From Mucilaginibacter glaciei (lineage in GTDB: Bacteria; Bacteroidota; Bacteroidia; Sphingobacteriales; Sphingobacteriaceae): a DNA stretch of 64,000 nt. Position 1 is the first letter of the stretch. Every line of letters begins with the position of its first letter. Location: assembly GCF_014773245.1 (NCBI RefSeq), contig NZ_JACWMX010000004.1:124001-188000 (forward strand). Direction: 5' to 3'. Under the pieces are notes generated by a model. It worked only from the letters and a program-made list of their open reading frames with translations, had not been told where the DNA came from and did no database searches. Shown piece by piece: positions 1 through 8,404 of the stretch. The position numbers were made by a program, and so were the translations under genes.

Positions 1-241
1 AGGTCATATTCACCGTCACTTCGACCTCTTTACTGATAAAGTGACCAATGGCATTGCGACAGGCATTTTCTATCAAAGCCTTTAAAGGGCATGCCGGGGT
101 TGTTAAGACAACCGAAAAGCTGAGCTTGCTGCCATCTATGTGGATGTCCTGGATCATATTTAAGGTTACCAGGTCCTTCTTCAGGTCCGGCTCCTCTACA
201 TTGCCCAGGGCTTGTAATACTTGTTCTTTAGTTATTTCCAT
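1..241 (-). CDS. Mrp/ApbC-type Fe-S carrier ATPase, N-terminal part (cut by window edge)
   Basis: The reverse strand reads from an ATG at 241 to the left edge without a stop, giving 80 residues beginning MEITKEQVLQAL. It matches the N-terminal DUF59/MIP18-like domain of Bacteroidota Mrp proteins: an acidic EEPDLKKDLV stretch, then a TTPACPLKALIENAC segment with the conserved Thr and the CP pair. In this family the domain precedes a P-loop ATPase that carries Fe-S clusters to apo-proteins; the ATPase part lies outside the window. A lone DUF59 protein (SufT/PaaD-like) is the alternative and cannot be excluded. The gene is divergent from the transglycosylase at 363. Confidence 0.75.
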   Translation of the reverse strand, partial: MEITKEQVLQALGNVEEPDLKKDLVTLNMIQDIHIDGSKLSFSVVLTTPACPLKALIENACRNAIGHFISKEVEVTVNMT

Positions 242-362
242 TTTTATTTCATCGCAAAAATACGAAAACAGGTAGCAGCTTGCGTTGTTATCAAAAAACA
301 TTTGCTACGGCCCGCCGTTTGCACCACATCATATTTAGTTTAGTTTTGAACAAATTTATCAG

Positions 363-2618
363 ATGCGCCGTATCAACCCCAAATATCTTCGTATAGCAGG
401 AATAGCTGCCGCCGTATTCGTATTGATCATGCTCATAGGCGGATTTGTTGCCTATTCTAAACGCGAAGTACTGCTGCAAAAAGCTATCAGCAAAGCTAAA
501 TCAAAAGCAAAAAGGGATTATAATTTAGATGTAAAAATAGGCTCGGCGAAGTTTACAGGCTTAAGTACAGTGGCTTTTACCGACATTTCCGTTATCCCTT
601 ACCAGCGCGACAGCCTGTTCTCTGTAAAGAAGTTTGACGTTAGCGTTAAGATCTTCCCGCTTATATTCGGCACCATTAAACTGGCAGATGTGGTAGTTGA
701 GAATGGCCACATAAATTTAACCAGCATCAAAGGCGTTAAAAATTTTGATTTTCTGTTCAAAAAGAAAAAAGACACCACCAATACCGGTAACAAGGTTGAT
801 CTGTCCGAGCTATCGAACAATCTCATTAACGATGTACTTTATAAGATCCCTGATAACCTGTCATTAACCAACTTCCTGATAAGTTTTAAGGATGACAGCA
901 GCCGTATGAGCGCATCAGCAACAACAGCCCGCATCAATGACGGCAAGCTCACCTCAACCATTAATGTAGACGACGGCACCGCGCAGGCTACCTGGCACTT
1001 TGATGGCAAAATGCATGCGTCAGATAAAGACATTGATGTGAAGCTATACGCCGATGGTAAAAAAGTGGAGCTGCCTATCCTGCAAAAGAAGTTTAAAGTG
1101 AAATTGAACTTTGATACCCTTACTACCAAGTTAACCAAAGTAAGTAACGGAAGCGGGGAGACCAAGATCTATAGTTACCTATCGGTACGCAACCTGTTGA
1201 TCAATCACCCGGGCCTGTCAACCACCGATATTATTATTCCTAATGGCGGGATAGATGCCAATATTTTTGTAGGCAGCAATTATGTATCGTTGGATAGTTC
1301 TTCGGTTATTCACCTCAAAAAAATAACCGCCAACCCTTACATCAAATACACGCTTAACCCGGTTAAGATCTATGAATTGAAGGTGCATAGCGACTGGCAA
1401 AACGCGCAGGATATCTTCGATGCCTTCCCCACCGGCATGTTCGAATCGTTAGACGGTATTAAGGTGGCCGGTAAACTTAGCTATAACCTTAACCTGTTTT
1501 ATAACGCAAGCCAAATAGATAACCTGCAATTCGATTCGCGGCTGGATAAGGATAATTTCCGGATCATCAGCTACGGTAAAACCGACCTGGGTAAATTGAA
1601 CAGTACATTTGTATACACGCCTTATGAAAAGGGCAAACCGATGTCGCCCCATGTTATCGGCCCCGAAAATGAAGATTTTACCCGCTTGGAAGATATTTCG
1701 CCCAACCTGCGTAACGCGGTAATGACGGCAGAGGATCCTTCCTTCTATAAAAACAAGGGGTTTGTAGAAGAGTCTATTCGCAAATCTATCATTACGGATA
1801 TTAAAGACCATAAGTTTAAGCGCGGCGGCAGTACCATTTCCATGCAACTGGTTAAGAACGCCTTTTTGAGCAGGAACAAAACCTTATCGCGTAAGATAGA
1901 AGAGATCCTGATCGTATGGATGATTGAGAACAACCGCATCATGAGCAAAAACCGCATGCTGGAGGTTTACTTTAACATTATAGAATGGGGACGCGGTATT
2001 TATGGGATTGCCGAAGCATCACATTATTATTTTGGCAAATCGCCATCCGAACTAACCATCGGCGAAAGTATTTTCCTGGCCAGTATTGTACCTAACCCCA
2101 AAGCGGGTCTATACCATTTCCAGCCGGATGGCACCCTGCGCCCGGGCCTACATGGCTATTTTAATTTAATTGGCCGTTTAATGGCTGGCAAAGGTTTAAC
2201 GCCGAGAGATACCAGCGCTTATGGCTTTTACGGTGTGCGGTTGAAGGAAAGCCTGCGCCGCACCATTGCTCCTGTTGATACCGCCGTGGCCGATAGCCTG
2301 ATCAAACAAACTGATGAGAGCGGCGTAGGTGTTGAACCCGTTTACGAAGAAACAAAACGCCCAACATTCATTCAGCGTCTATTTGGTAAAAAAGATACTA
2401 CTCCTGCAGCCAAAGCCGAAGAGAAGATCAAAGAAACCAACGAGATGATCAAACAGCGCATCAAGCAGGAGATCAGTACCATGAAGGATGATTACAAGCG
2501 CCGCATAGATAACATTGATACCGCAGGCAAAACCAAACAGGATATTAAAGACGAGAAGAAACGCCTGAAACAGGAAAGTAAGGATAAAGAAAAGGAAATG
2601 AAATCCAGGATGCCATAA
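363..2618 (+). CDS. GT51 transglycosylase with large N-terminal extension
   Basis: A membrane-anchored peptidoglycan glycosyltransferase of 751 aa. Residues 11-33 form one membrane segment. Residues about 40-440 are a long beta-rich periplasmic region that looks AsmA-like (inference). The GT51 domain lies at about 440-600, with EDPSFY (catalytic Glu457), RGGSTISMQ (487-494), EVYFN (Glu534) and YYFGKSPSEL. There is no downstream transpeptidase (no SxxK/SxN/KTG set), so this is not a bifunctional PBP. Residues about 660-751 are Lys/Glu/Asp-rich, probably a coiled coil. The usual monofunctional MtgA is about 230 aa, so this protein is three times longer. The next gene follows by 12 nt, probably in the same operon. 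Confidence 0.88.
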   Translation: MRRINPKYLRIAGIAAAVFVLIMLIGGFVAYSKREVLLQKAISKAKSKAKRDYNLDVKIGSAKFTGLSTVAFTDISVIPYQRDSLFSVKKFDVSVKIFPLIFGTIKLADVVVENGHINLTSIKGVKNFDFLFKKKKDTTNTGNKVDLSELSNNLINDVLYKIPDNLSLTNFLISFKDDSSRMSASATTARINDGKLTSTINVDDGTAQATWHFDGKMHASDKDIDVKLYADGKKVELPILQKKFKVKLNFDTLTTKLTKVSNGSGETKIYSYLSVRNLLINHPGLSTTDIIIPNGGIDANIFVGSNYVSLDSSSVIHLKKITANPYIKYTLNPVKIYELKVHSDWQNAQDIFDAFPTGMFESLDGIKVAGKLSYNLNLFYNASQIDNLQFDSRLDKDNFRIISYGKTDLGKLNSTFVYTPYEKGKPMSPHVIGPENEDFTRLEDISPNLRNAVMTAEDPSFYKNKGFVEESIRKSIITDIKDHKFKRGGSTISMQLVKNAFLSRNKTLSRKIEEILIVWMIENNRIMSKNRMLEVYFNIIEWGRGIYGIAEASHYYFGKSPSELTIGESIFLASIVPNPKAGLYHFQPDGTLRPGLHGYFNLIGRLMAGKGLTPRDTSAYGFYGVRLKESLRRTIAPVDTAVADSLIKQTDESGVGVEPVYEETKRPTFIQRLFGKKDTTPAAKAEEKIKETNEMIKQRIKQEISTMKDDYKRRIDNIDTAGKTKQDIKDEKKRLKQESKDKEKEMKSRMP

Positions 2619-2630
2619 TTTGGTCAATAC

Positions 2631-3023
2631 ATGAAAGAATCCTTTTCAACGGCGTTTCCTGATAACTTTTGCATCCCTCTTGTTAGCGAGGACATTATAC
2701 CATTAGCAGGGGTGCTGTTTAGCCCCGGAACAGAGGCCTTTTACCTACTTGTTGAAGCGTTGAAGCAGGAGGAAAAAGAAAAGTTCGGCTCGCCCGAGAT
2801 CACCAACCTACGTTTCGAGTTAAAGCGTTTCGATCCGGTAAAGTTGAACGGGAGGGTACGCTTGTTATATGATCTGCAATTAACCTTTAGCTGCTCGGCG
2901 TTGGTTAATGGTTTGAATAACCAGCACTCTTACTGGAACTTTGAGATAGATGAGCCCTCCAAAACCATTTATTTTGAGGGGGAGGAATATGGCGATATCC
3001 GATCAACGGTTGACGAATTTTAA
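2631..3023 (+). CDS. Conserved hypothetical protein, 130 aa
   Basis: I do not recognise a family. The protein is acidic and soluble-looking, without signal peptide or membrane segment. Its C-terminal half is rich in alternating hydrophobic residues (LLYDLQLTFSC, NFEIDEPSKTIYFEGEEYG), suggesting a small alpha/beta fold. It starts 12 nt after the transglycosylase stop and uses similar codons, so it is probably the last gene of that operon. Confidence 0.6.
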   Translation: MKESFSTAFPDNFCIPLVSEDIIPLAGVLFSPGTEAFYLLVEALKQEEKEKFGSPEITNLRFELKRFDPVKLNGRVRLLYDLQLTFSCSALVNGLNNQHSYWNFEIDEPSKTIYFEGEEYGDIRSTVDEF

Positions 3024-3081
3024 TAAATACCTCTAATTTAATAGTTTACTTATTGATGACCAATTTAAATGTTGCAACATT

Positions 3082-3089
3082 TATGTTTG
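3082..3089 (+). promoter_or_regulatory. Bacteroidota-type -7 box (TATGTTTG) for the nitroreductase gene
   Basis: The sequence is an exact TAnnTTTG match 24 bp before the ATG at 3113. It lies inside the upstream in-frame extension beginning at 3053, which argues that translation starts at 3113. No clear TTTG -33 element is seen at the ideal spacing. Confidence 0.45.
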
Positions 3090-3112
3090 AAAAAAAATTA
3101 ATTGAAATCAAC

Positions 3113-3742
3113 ATGTCATTATTAGATAACTTAAAATGGCGTTATGCCACCAAAAAATTCGATAGCAACAAAAAACTTTCTGCAGAGCAGTTAGATCAAT
3201 TGTTATCGGCTATCCAGTTAGCACCATCGTCTTACGGTTTACAAACTTACAAGATATTGGTTGTTGCGGATGCGGAGATCAGGCAACAACTGACTGCTGC
3301 CGCTTACGGCCAGCAACAACTTTCAGAAGCATCGCAACTGCTTGTATTTGCATCTGAAACTACTATTGACGAAGCAATGGTAAATGCTTATGTAGATAAC
3401 ATTGCCGCAACCCGTAATATGAACCGCAGCGACCTTGCACAATATGAGCAAATGATGGTTGGTACGATTGACCGTTTAGCCCAAGATCAAAAAATTGCCT
3501 GGTCGCACAAACAAGCTTACATCGCATTAGGTGTTTTGATGAGTGCCGCTGCCGACCTGCATATTGATGCCTGCCCTATGGAAGGCTTTGATGCGGGTAA
3601 GTTTGATGAAATATTAGGCTTGAAAGAAAAAGGTTTAACTGCCAGCGTGATTGCCCCTATCGGTTTCCGCGCTGCTGATGATGATTATGCCAAATTAGCT
3701 AAAGTGCGCAGATCAAAAGAAGAACTGTTTATTCATATCTAA
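3113..3742 (+). CDS. NAD(P)H nitroreductase, NfsB-like
   Basis: An FMN-dependent oxidoreductase of 209 aa that reduces nitro groups or quinones in the cytosol. Features seen: the opening MSLLDNLKWRYATKKFDSNK with the RYATKKFD FMN-phosphate motif, LAPSSYGLQTYKILVV, WSHKQAYIALGVLMSAAADLHIDACPMEGFD, and the C-terminal YAKLAKVRRSKEELF. Length is normal for the family. An in-frame ATG at 3053 would add 20 residues (MMTNLNVATFMFEKKLIEIN), but a -7 promoter box lies within that stretch and family members begin with MSLLENLKWR, so I prefer 3113. It is followed by a strong terminator and appears monocistronic. Confidence 0.9.
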   Translation: MSLLDNLKWRYATKKFDSNKKLSAEQLDQLLSAIQLAPSSYGLQTYKILVVADAEIRQQLTAAAYGQQQLSEASQLLVFASETTIDEAMVNAYVDNIAATRNMNRSDLAQYEQMMVGTIDRLAQDQKIAWSHKQAYIALGVLMSAAADLHIDACPMEGFDAGKFDEILGLKEKGLTASVIAPIGFRAADDDYAKLAKVRRSKEELFIHI

Positions 3743-3771
3743 ACGAATATTACTCCTAAACAGGACACTTT

Positions 3772-3820
3772 GGGCCTCAGGCAATTCTAAAATAGAATTA
3801 CCTGAGGCCCTTTCTTTTTT
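3772..3820 (+). terminator. Rho-independent terminator after the nitroreductase gene
   Basis: An 18-bp stem with one mismatch (GGGCCTCAGG... paired with ...CCTGAGGCCC), a short AAA loop, then TTTCTTTTTT. Confidence 0.85.
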
Positions 3821-3950
3821 AGGGCAAAATATTAATTTATGCTTAATGGGCTTTAACTTGGCATATACCAGGGTGAAGTGAACGGTTAAAAACAAAAATT
3901 ATTTCATTATCGGCATAGGCTTTGCATAACCTATTGAAATACAACAAGCC

Positions 3951-4316
3951 ATGACCAAGAAAATATTAATAGTTGATGATAACGACCTGATAGTTGAGGT
4001 AATGAGCTACATACTTACCAACAACGGCTATGATGTATCTTCGCTAAGCAGCGGGGAAATGGTTATCAACGAAGTGAATAACACGTGTCCCGATCTTTTG
4101 ATCCTGGATGCTATGCTGCCCGGGATGGACGGCCGGGATATCTGCAGGATCCTGAAAATGGATAAGGCTACGCACAATTTACCTGTAATTATATGCTCTG
4201 CCGTTGACGAGATAGGCAGTTCCTTAAACCAAATGGGTTCTCCTGATGATTTTTTAAGCAAACCTTTCGATATGACTGTGCTGCTCGATAAAGTTGAGCA
4301 CCAGCTGGCAGCATAA
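3951..4316 (+). CDS. Single-domain response regulator (REC only)
   Basis: A 121-aa CheY-like receiver with no output domain. Conserved residues are present: acidic pair Asp9/Asp10, phospho-acceptor Asp53 (LLILDAMLPGMDG), Ser83 (ICSA) at the switch position and Lys104 (FLSKPF). It probably passes phosphate to, or binds, a partner protein; no histidine kinase lies next to it, so the partner is unknown. A stem-loop follows the stop closely. Confidence 0.9.
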   Translation: MTKKILIVDDNDLIVEVMSYILTNNGYDVSSLSSGEMVINEVNNTCPDLLILDAMLPGMDGRDICRILKMDKATHNLPVIICSAVDEIGSSLNQMGSPDDFLSKPFDMTVLLDKVEHQLAA

Positions 4317-4328
4317 TTAACGATAGAA

Positions 4329-4377
4329 AGAAACAAAAGAGCAGAAATATGTAATGTATTTCTGCTCTTTTGTTTCT
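4329..4377. terminator. Bidirectional stem-loop between the response regulator and ligD
   Basis: A 21-bp perfect inverted repeat (arms 4329-4349 and 4357-4377) with a 7-nt loop, A-rich on the left and T-rich on the right, between two convergent genes. Confidence 0.7.
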
Positions 4378-4423
4378 GAACTTTTTAATTCCTTCCCTGA
4401 GAAGGGCACGATGGGCGACTAAT

Positions 4424-7180
4424 CTATTTAAATATACTCTGCGCTTTTTTGATCGTTTTCTCCAGGTCGATTCCCTCATCTAACACTCCCTTAAACAGAT
4501 CGCCTTCTTTTTTGAGACGGGCAATGGCGTTATGAATGGTGAAGTGTTTCATGGTAAGGCCTGGTTTCACCTCATCCCAATGCAGGGGCATGGAAACCGT
4601 TGCACCGGGTTTTGGCCGCAGTGAATATGGGCCGGCAATGGTTGCTCCCGGGCGGTTCTGCAAAAAATCAAGGTACATTTTGCCGTCGCGGTTCTTTACC
4701 ATGCGTTCTAACGATGTATAGTCGGGGATTTGCTTGTGTACGATATTCACTATTAATTTGGCAAATAACTGCGATTGGTCATAGTCATATTTGGCACCCA
4801 AGGGAATATAGATATGCATCCCTGTTGATCCCGAGGTTTTGCAATAGCCCGGTACATCGATAGCATCCAATACCTTTTTAATTTCCTGCGCGGCTGCTAT
4901 CACCTGGTCGAACGTGTTTTTATCCGGATCGAGATCAATTATGCAATAGTCCGGGTTATCCGGCGATTGGATCCGGCTAAACCAGGGGTTCATTTCAATA
5001 CAGCCTAATGATGCCATCCAAAGCAAGGTGGCTTCATCCTGCCCAACCAGGTAGTCTTTATCTTCGCCGTCGCTCGTGGTGTAGGGAAAGGTTTTTACCC
5101 AATCCGGCGATTTGCCCCTTACATCCTTCTGGTAAAAACTCGGACCATGTATGCCATTAGGGAAACGATTTAAAGATTGCGGCCGATCCTTTAGGTACGG
5201 CAAAATATATTCTGCTACCTGGTAGTAATAATTGAACATATCCCGCTTTGTAATGCCATCCTCGGGCCAATACACCTTGCCTAGGTGGGTAAACTTCAAA
5301 TCGTGCCCGCAGATCTTTTTTACCTGCGTTTCTTCCTTGGGGTTAAGCAGCGTACGTTTTACAGTTTCTTTCGGCGCGTTTACAATATTGCTCTTTTCGG
5401 GTTTCTCTTTTGATTTTTTTTCTTCCGTTGGTTCCGCGGCATCCTCCACAATATCTGTCGTATCGGCCTCTGTTTCGCGGACCACTTCTTTCGCTTTTTT
5501 ATCTGCCCGCATCCCTTCAAATGACGGGTGGCGAAATACCCCATCGCCGGTAACTTCGGCAAAGCTTACTTCACAAACCAACTCCGGCTTTAGCCAGGTG
5601 GCTTTAGCCTTCGGCGGATTGGGCCGGAAACGCGATGGCTTATTTACATCCGGCTCGGTATCAAAAGGTAGCTTATCTGTTATCAACGGCTTAAACGTGG
5701 CCATCATTTCCTTTTGCAGCTTATCAGAAAAACCTGTGCCTACTTTACCTACGTATTGGAATTTGCCATCTTCGTAAACACCCAGCAAGAGCGAACTAAA
5801 TTGTTTGCCGGTGCCTTCGTTTTTAGTAAAGCCACCTATCACCACCTCCTGCCGTTTGTTGATCTTTATTTTTAGCCAGTCTTTTGACCGGTTATCGGCT
5901 ACGTAAGTACTGTTAGCCCGCTTAGCCATAATGCCCTCTAAACCAATTTTACCCGCAGCTTCAAAAAACTCGGTACCATTGGCTTTAAAAGTCTGGCTGA
6001 GCCGCACGCGGTCGTCATCATCAGGCAGCACCTCTTTCAGGATCGCCTGGCGTTCTATCAAAGGCAGGTCCATCAGGTTTTTACCATCGTACCATAAAAT
6101 ATCAAATACATATAACACCAACTCGCCATCCGCCTCGCTGCGCCAGTTTTGCAAGGCACCAAAGTTAGATACGCCCTCATCATTCAGTACCAGTATCTCG
6201 CCATCTATTACCGCATTAATTTTCCAGCTTTCCAGCAGGGTTTTCAGCGGGTAATATTTTTCATTAAAATCTTTGTTATTGCGCGAGAGCAGTTGCACAT
6301 CGCCTTTGTTGATGAAGCCGAGCGCACGATAGCCATCCCATTTTACCTCATACACCCAATCCGGGTCGTCAAAGGGTTCGTTTACCAGCGTGGCCAACAT
6401 GGGTTTTACGCCCGTTGGGATAGCACCCCTTGGGGCTTTTTTCAAGATAGCCTTAACATCCAGATCATTTGAGGCTTCCGATTCGTCAGCTACTTCTGCC
6501 AAGTCGGCAATAGGCTCATGAAGTTTTTTTTTTGACGCTGATTTCTTCTTCGGCTTTTCTTCTGTTATAACCTCCTCATGCCCGTGCTGCCAAACCTTTT
6601 CGCTGGTTTTTTCCATCTTTTCGATGGTTTTACCGGAAAGCACAGACTTATCCTTTTTAGTAATATCGGCAGTTGATGCAAAATCGTCTTTGTGTTTGAT
6701 CAGCAGCCAGCCATTCTCGCCCATGCCGTGGGTTTTGACCAGGGCGTATTCGCCTTCCAGTTTTTCGCCGTGGAGTTTTATTTTTAATGAGCCGGCCTTT
6801 AATTGCGCCAGCAGGTGCTTTTCCTGTGCTTTCTTGCCTTTAATCTCTTCTATAGGCTCGTAGGTGCCTTCGTCCCAAACAATCACCGTACCGCCGCCGT
6901 ATTCACCTTGCGGGATAATCCCTTCAAAGTTTCGGTAATCGAACGGATGGTCTTCTACCATCATCGCCAGGCGTTTGGTTTTAGGGTCTGTAGATGGCCC
7001 TTTAGGTACTGCCCAGCTTTTTAATACACCGTCCATCTCCAGCCTGAAATCGTAATGCAGGCGTGAGGCATCGTGCTTTTGGATCACGAACATCAGCTTA
7101 TCCTTGTCCTTGCTTTTTCCGGCTTTAGGTTCGGCGGTTTTGGTAAAGTCCCGTTTCTCGGCGTATTTGTCCAGGCTCAT
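4424..7180 (-). CDS. ligD: Multifunctional DNA ligase D (PE-LIG-POL)
   Basis: A 918-aa ATP-dependent ligase for bacterial non-homologous end joining. Domain order is phosphoesterase (about 1-190), ligase (about 255-560), polymerase/primase (about 620-915), the Pseudomonas-type order. PE metal and active residues are visible: His36, His42, Asp44 (QKHDASRLHYDF) and His78. The ligase nucleophile is Lys280 in YEVKWDGYR. The POL domain carries Asp749/Asp751 (IIDLDPD), SGSTGMHIYIP (His789) and Asp838 (YLDFLQN). Lys/Glu-rich linkers join the domains (about 195-245 and 565-610). The usual partner Ku is not in this window. Convergent with the response regulator gene. Confidence 0.96.
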   Translation of the reverse strand: MSLDKYAEKRDFTKTAEPKAGKSKDKDKLMFVIQKHDASRLHYDFRLEMDGVLKSWAVPKGPSTDPKTKRLAMMVEDHPFDYRNFEGIIPQGEYGGGTVIVWDEGTYEPIEEIKGKKAQEKHLLAQLKAGSLKIKLHGEKLEGEYALVKTHGMGENGWLLIKHKDDFASTADITKKDKSVLSGKTIEKMEKTSEKVWQHGHEEVITEEKPKKKSASKKKLHEPIADLAEVADESEASNDLDVKAILKKAPRGAIPTGVKPMLATLVNEPFDDPDWVYEVKWDGYRALGFINKGDVQLLSRNNKDFNEKYYPLKTLLESWKINAVIDGEILVLNDEGVSNFGALQNWRSEADGELVLYVFDILWYDGKNLMDLPLIERQAILKEVLPDDDDRVRLSQTFKANGTEFFEAAGKIGLEGIMAKRANSTYVADNRSKDWLKIKINKRQEVVIGGFTKNEGTGKQFSSLLLGVYEDGKFQYVGKVGTGFSDKLQKEMMATFKPLITDKLPFDTEPDVNKPSRFRPNPPKAKATWLKPELVCEVSFAEVTGDGVFRHPSFEGMRADKKAKEVVRETEADTTDIVEDAAEPTEEKKSKEKPEKSNIVNAPKETVKRTLLNPKEETQVKKICGHDLKFTHLGKVYWPEDGITKRDMFNYYYQVAEYILPYLKDRPQSLNRFPNGIHGPSFYQKDVRGKSPDWVKTFPYTTSDGEDKDYLVGQDEATLLWMASLGCIEMNPWFSRIQSPDNPDYCIIDLDPDKNTFDQVIAAAQEIKKVLDAIDVPGYCKTSGSTGMHIYIPLGAKYDYDQSQLFAKLIVNIVHKQIPDYTSLERMVKNRDGKMYLDFLQNRPGATIAGPYSLRPKPGATVSMPLHWDEVKPGLTMKHFTIHNAIARLKKEGDLFKGVLDEGIDLEKTIKKAQSIFK

Positions 7181-7227
7181 GGTGTAAATGTTTAATTATT
7201 AATTGAACATTTTGCCTGTGATATAGT

Positions 7228-7290
7228 TTTGTGGTTATTTAACCACAAAGGGCACAGAGAAATACCAAGATCACGGAGATCTTATAATTT
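7228..7290. repeat. Short palindrome plus ACCACAAAG-type repeat
   Basis: TTTGTGGTTA (7228-7237) and TAACCACAAA (7240-7249) form a perfect 10-bp inverted repeat. It is followed by degenerate cacaaag / cacagag / cacggag units to about 7280. I recognise this kind of purine-rich unit as a common dispersed intergenic repeat in environmental bacteria (memory, not a search). Confidence 0.5.
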
Positions 7291-7324
7291 AACCGGTGTT
7301 TTTATACAGATACCTATTAACTGC

Positions 7325-7723
7325 TCAACTCTTCCCTTCTTCAACTACTGATAAGATATTCCCGGCCGGATCTTTAAACCAGGCAATGCTGGGCCCGCGT
7401 TCGCCGCCGCGGGAAATATCATTTTCATCGGTCTTTAAATATTCGCTATTATAGCTTTCGAAGGGCACGCCCTTTTCTTTCAGGCCGTTCACCGTTTCAT
7501 CAATATCTTTCACCATAAAATTATGTACGGTAAATTCCGCCGGTGTATGATTTGGTTTCGGGTAGATGATAAAATGAGCGTCCCCGCCGGTATGCACGGT
7601 TAATATGTTGCCCATTTTTTCATTCCTCTCTACTTCCAGGCCAAGGGCTTCTTTGTAAAAAGTTTCTGCCTGATCGATATCGTTTACAGAGAAACTGCCG
7701 AATGCTCTTGAATCTTTTAACAT
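7325..7723 (-). CDS. VOC-fold (glyoxalase/bleomycin-resistance-like) protein
   Basis: 132 aa from the ATG at 7723. The paired beta-alpha-beta-beta-beta layout of the vicinal-oxygen-chelate fold is clear: FGSFSVNDIDQAETFYKEALGLEV, TVHTGGDAHFIIYPKPNH, VHNFMVKDIDETVNGLKEKGV and IAWFKDPAGNILSVVE. Substrate cannot be predicted. An upstream in-frame ATG at 7780 would add 19 residues unlike the family N-terminus, so 7723 is preferred. Confidence 0.85.
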   Translation of the reverse strand: MLKDSRAFGSFSVNDIDQAETFYKEALGLEVERNEKMGNILTVHTGGDAHFIIYPKPNHTPAEFTVHNFMVKDIDETVNGLKEKGVPFESYNSEYLKTDENDISRGGERGPSIAWFKDPAGNILSVVEEGKS

Positions 7724-7837
7724 GATGGCTTTATTTATAGTTAATGATTGGTTATCAATGCACAACAAAAATGCAGCCAATATGCAACAGTTAAAAGGTG
7801 TGAATACGACGGATTACGAGGCAATTAACGCCAATTG

Positions 7838-8383
7838 TTATTGAGTGGTGCTTTCAACTACGGGCAACCGCGATAGGATCTCATCATTAAAGCGCTTGTA
7901 AACCCTTCTCTTTTCCAAACTATCCATTTGGGATGTTAAAACGCAATGCCATCTGTTGTTTGTGTATGTGGATACAATGTTAATGCGGCCTTTCCCGTTT
8001 TCAGTTTGGCTGGTGTCATTGATAACCGCTTGAATAGTGTAGATTTCAATTGGTGCTTTATTGAAGGCAATTTCTTTGTTGGAATATGGGTCGATGCAAC
8101 AACAATTACAGTTTTCTGAATTATTGTGGCTATAATTCGATTCAAAAAGATAAGATAAAGAATATTCGTTATGACTAACAAGAAACGAGTCAATCATTTT
8201 TGGCAAATTTAAACGATCGCTTTTAACATCAAATGTTATTCTCCCAGCCTCATGTGCTTCGCATGATGAATTTCTTTGGGGTGCGCTTGGTGTAGAGAGA
8301 TACCATGCAAACAATAACACAACGTAAAAAAGCAACCAGACAATCACGCCAACACATACCGTATAAAAAACTATCTTAAGCAT
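7838..8383 (-). CDS. Hypothetical membrane-anchored protein with a Cys cluster
   Basis: 181 aa, family not recognised. Residues about 4-30 form one strong membrane segment (VFYTVCVGVIVWLLFYVVLLFAW). The rest is polar and probably periplasmic, with Asn/Ser-rich stretches and a CNCCCIDPYS motif near residue 93 that could bind metal or form disulfides. The gene is more AT-rich than the neighbouring thrC, which may indicate acquired or fast-evolving sequence. It begins 21 nt after the thrC stop on the same strand, so co-transcription is possible. Confidence 0.6.
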   Translation of the reverse strand: MLKIVFYTVCVGVIVWLLFYVVLLFAWYLSTPSAPQRNSSCEAHEAGRITFDVKSDRLNLPKMIDSFLVSHNEYSLSYLFESNYSHNNSENCNCCCIDPYSNKEIAFNKAPIEIYTIQAVINDTSQTENGKGRINIVSTYTNNRWHCVLTSQMDSLEKRRVYKRFNDEILSRLPVVESTTQ

Positions 8384-8404
8384 ACTGTAATTTAGAAAAA
8401 TAAC

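Noticed and set aside
3053..3112. Upstream start for the nitroreductase
   Set aside because: A promoter box lies within the extension and the family begins at MSLLDNLKW.
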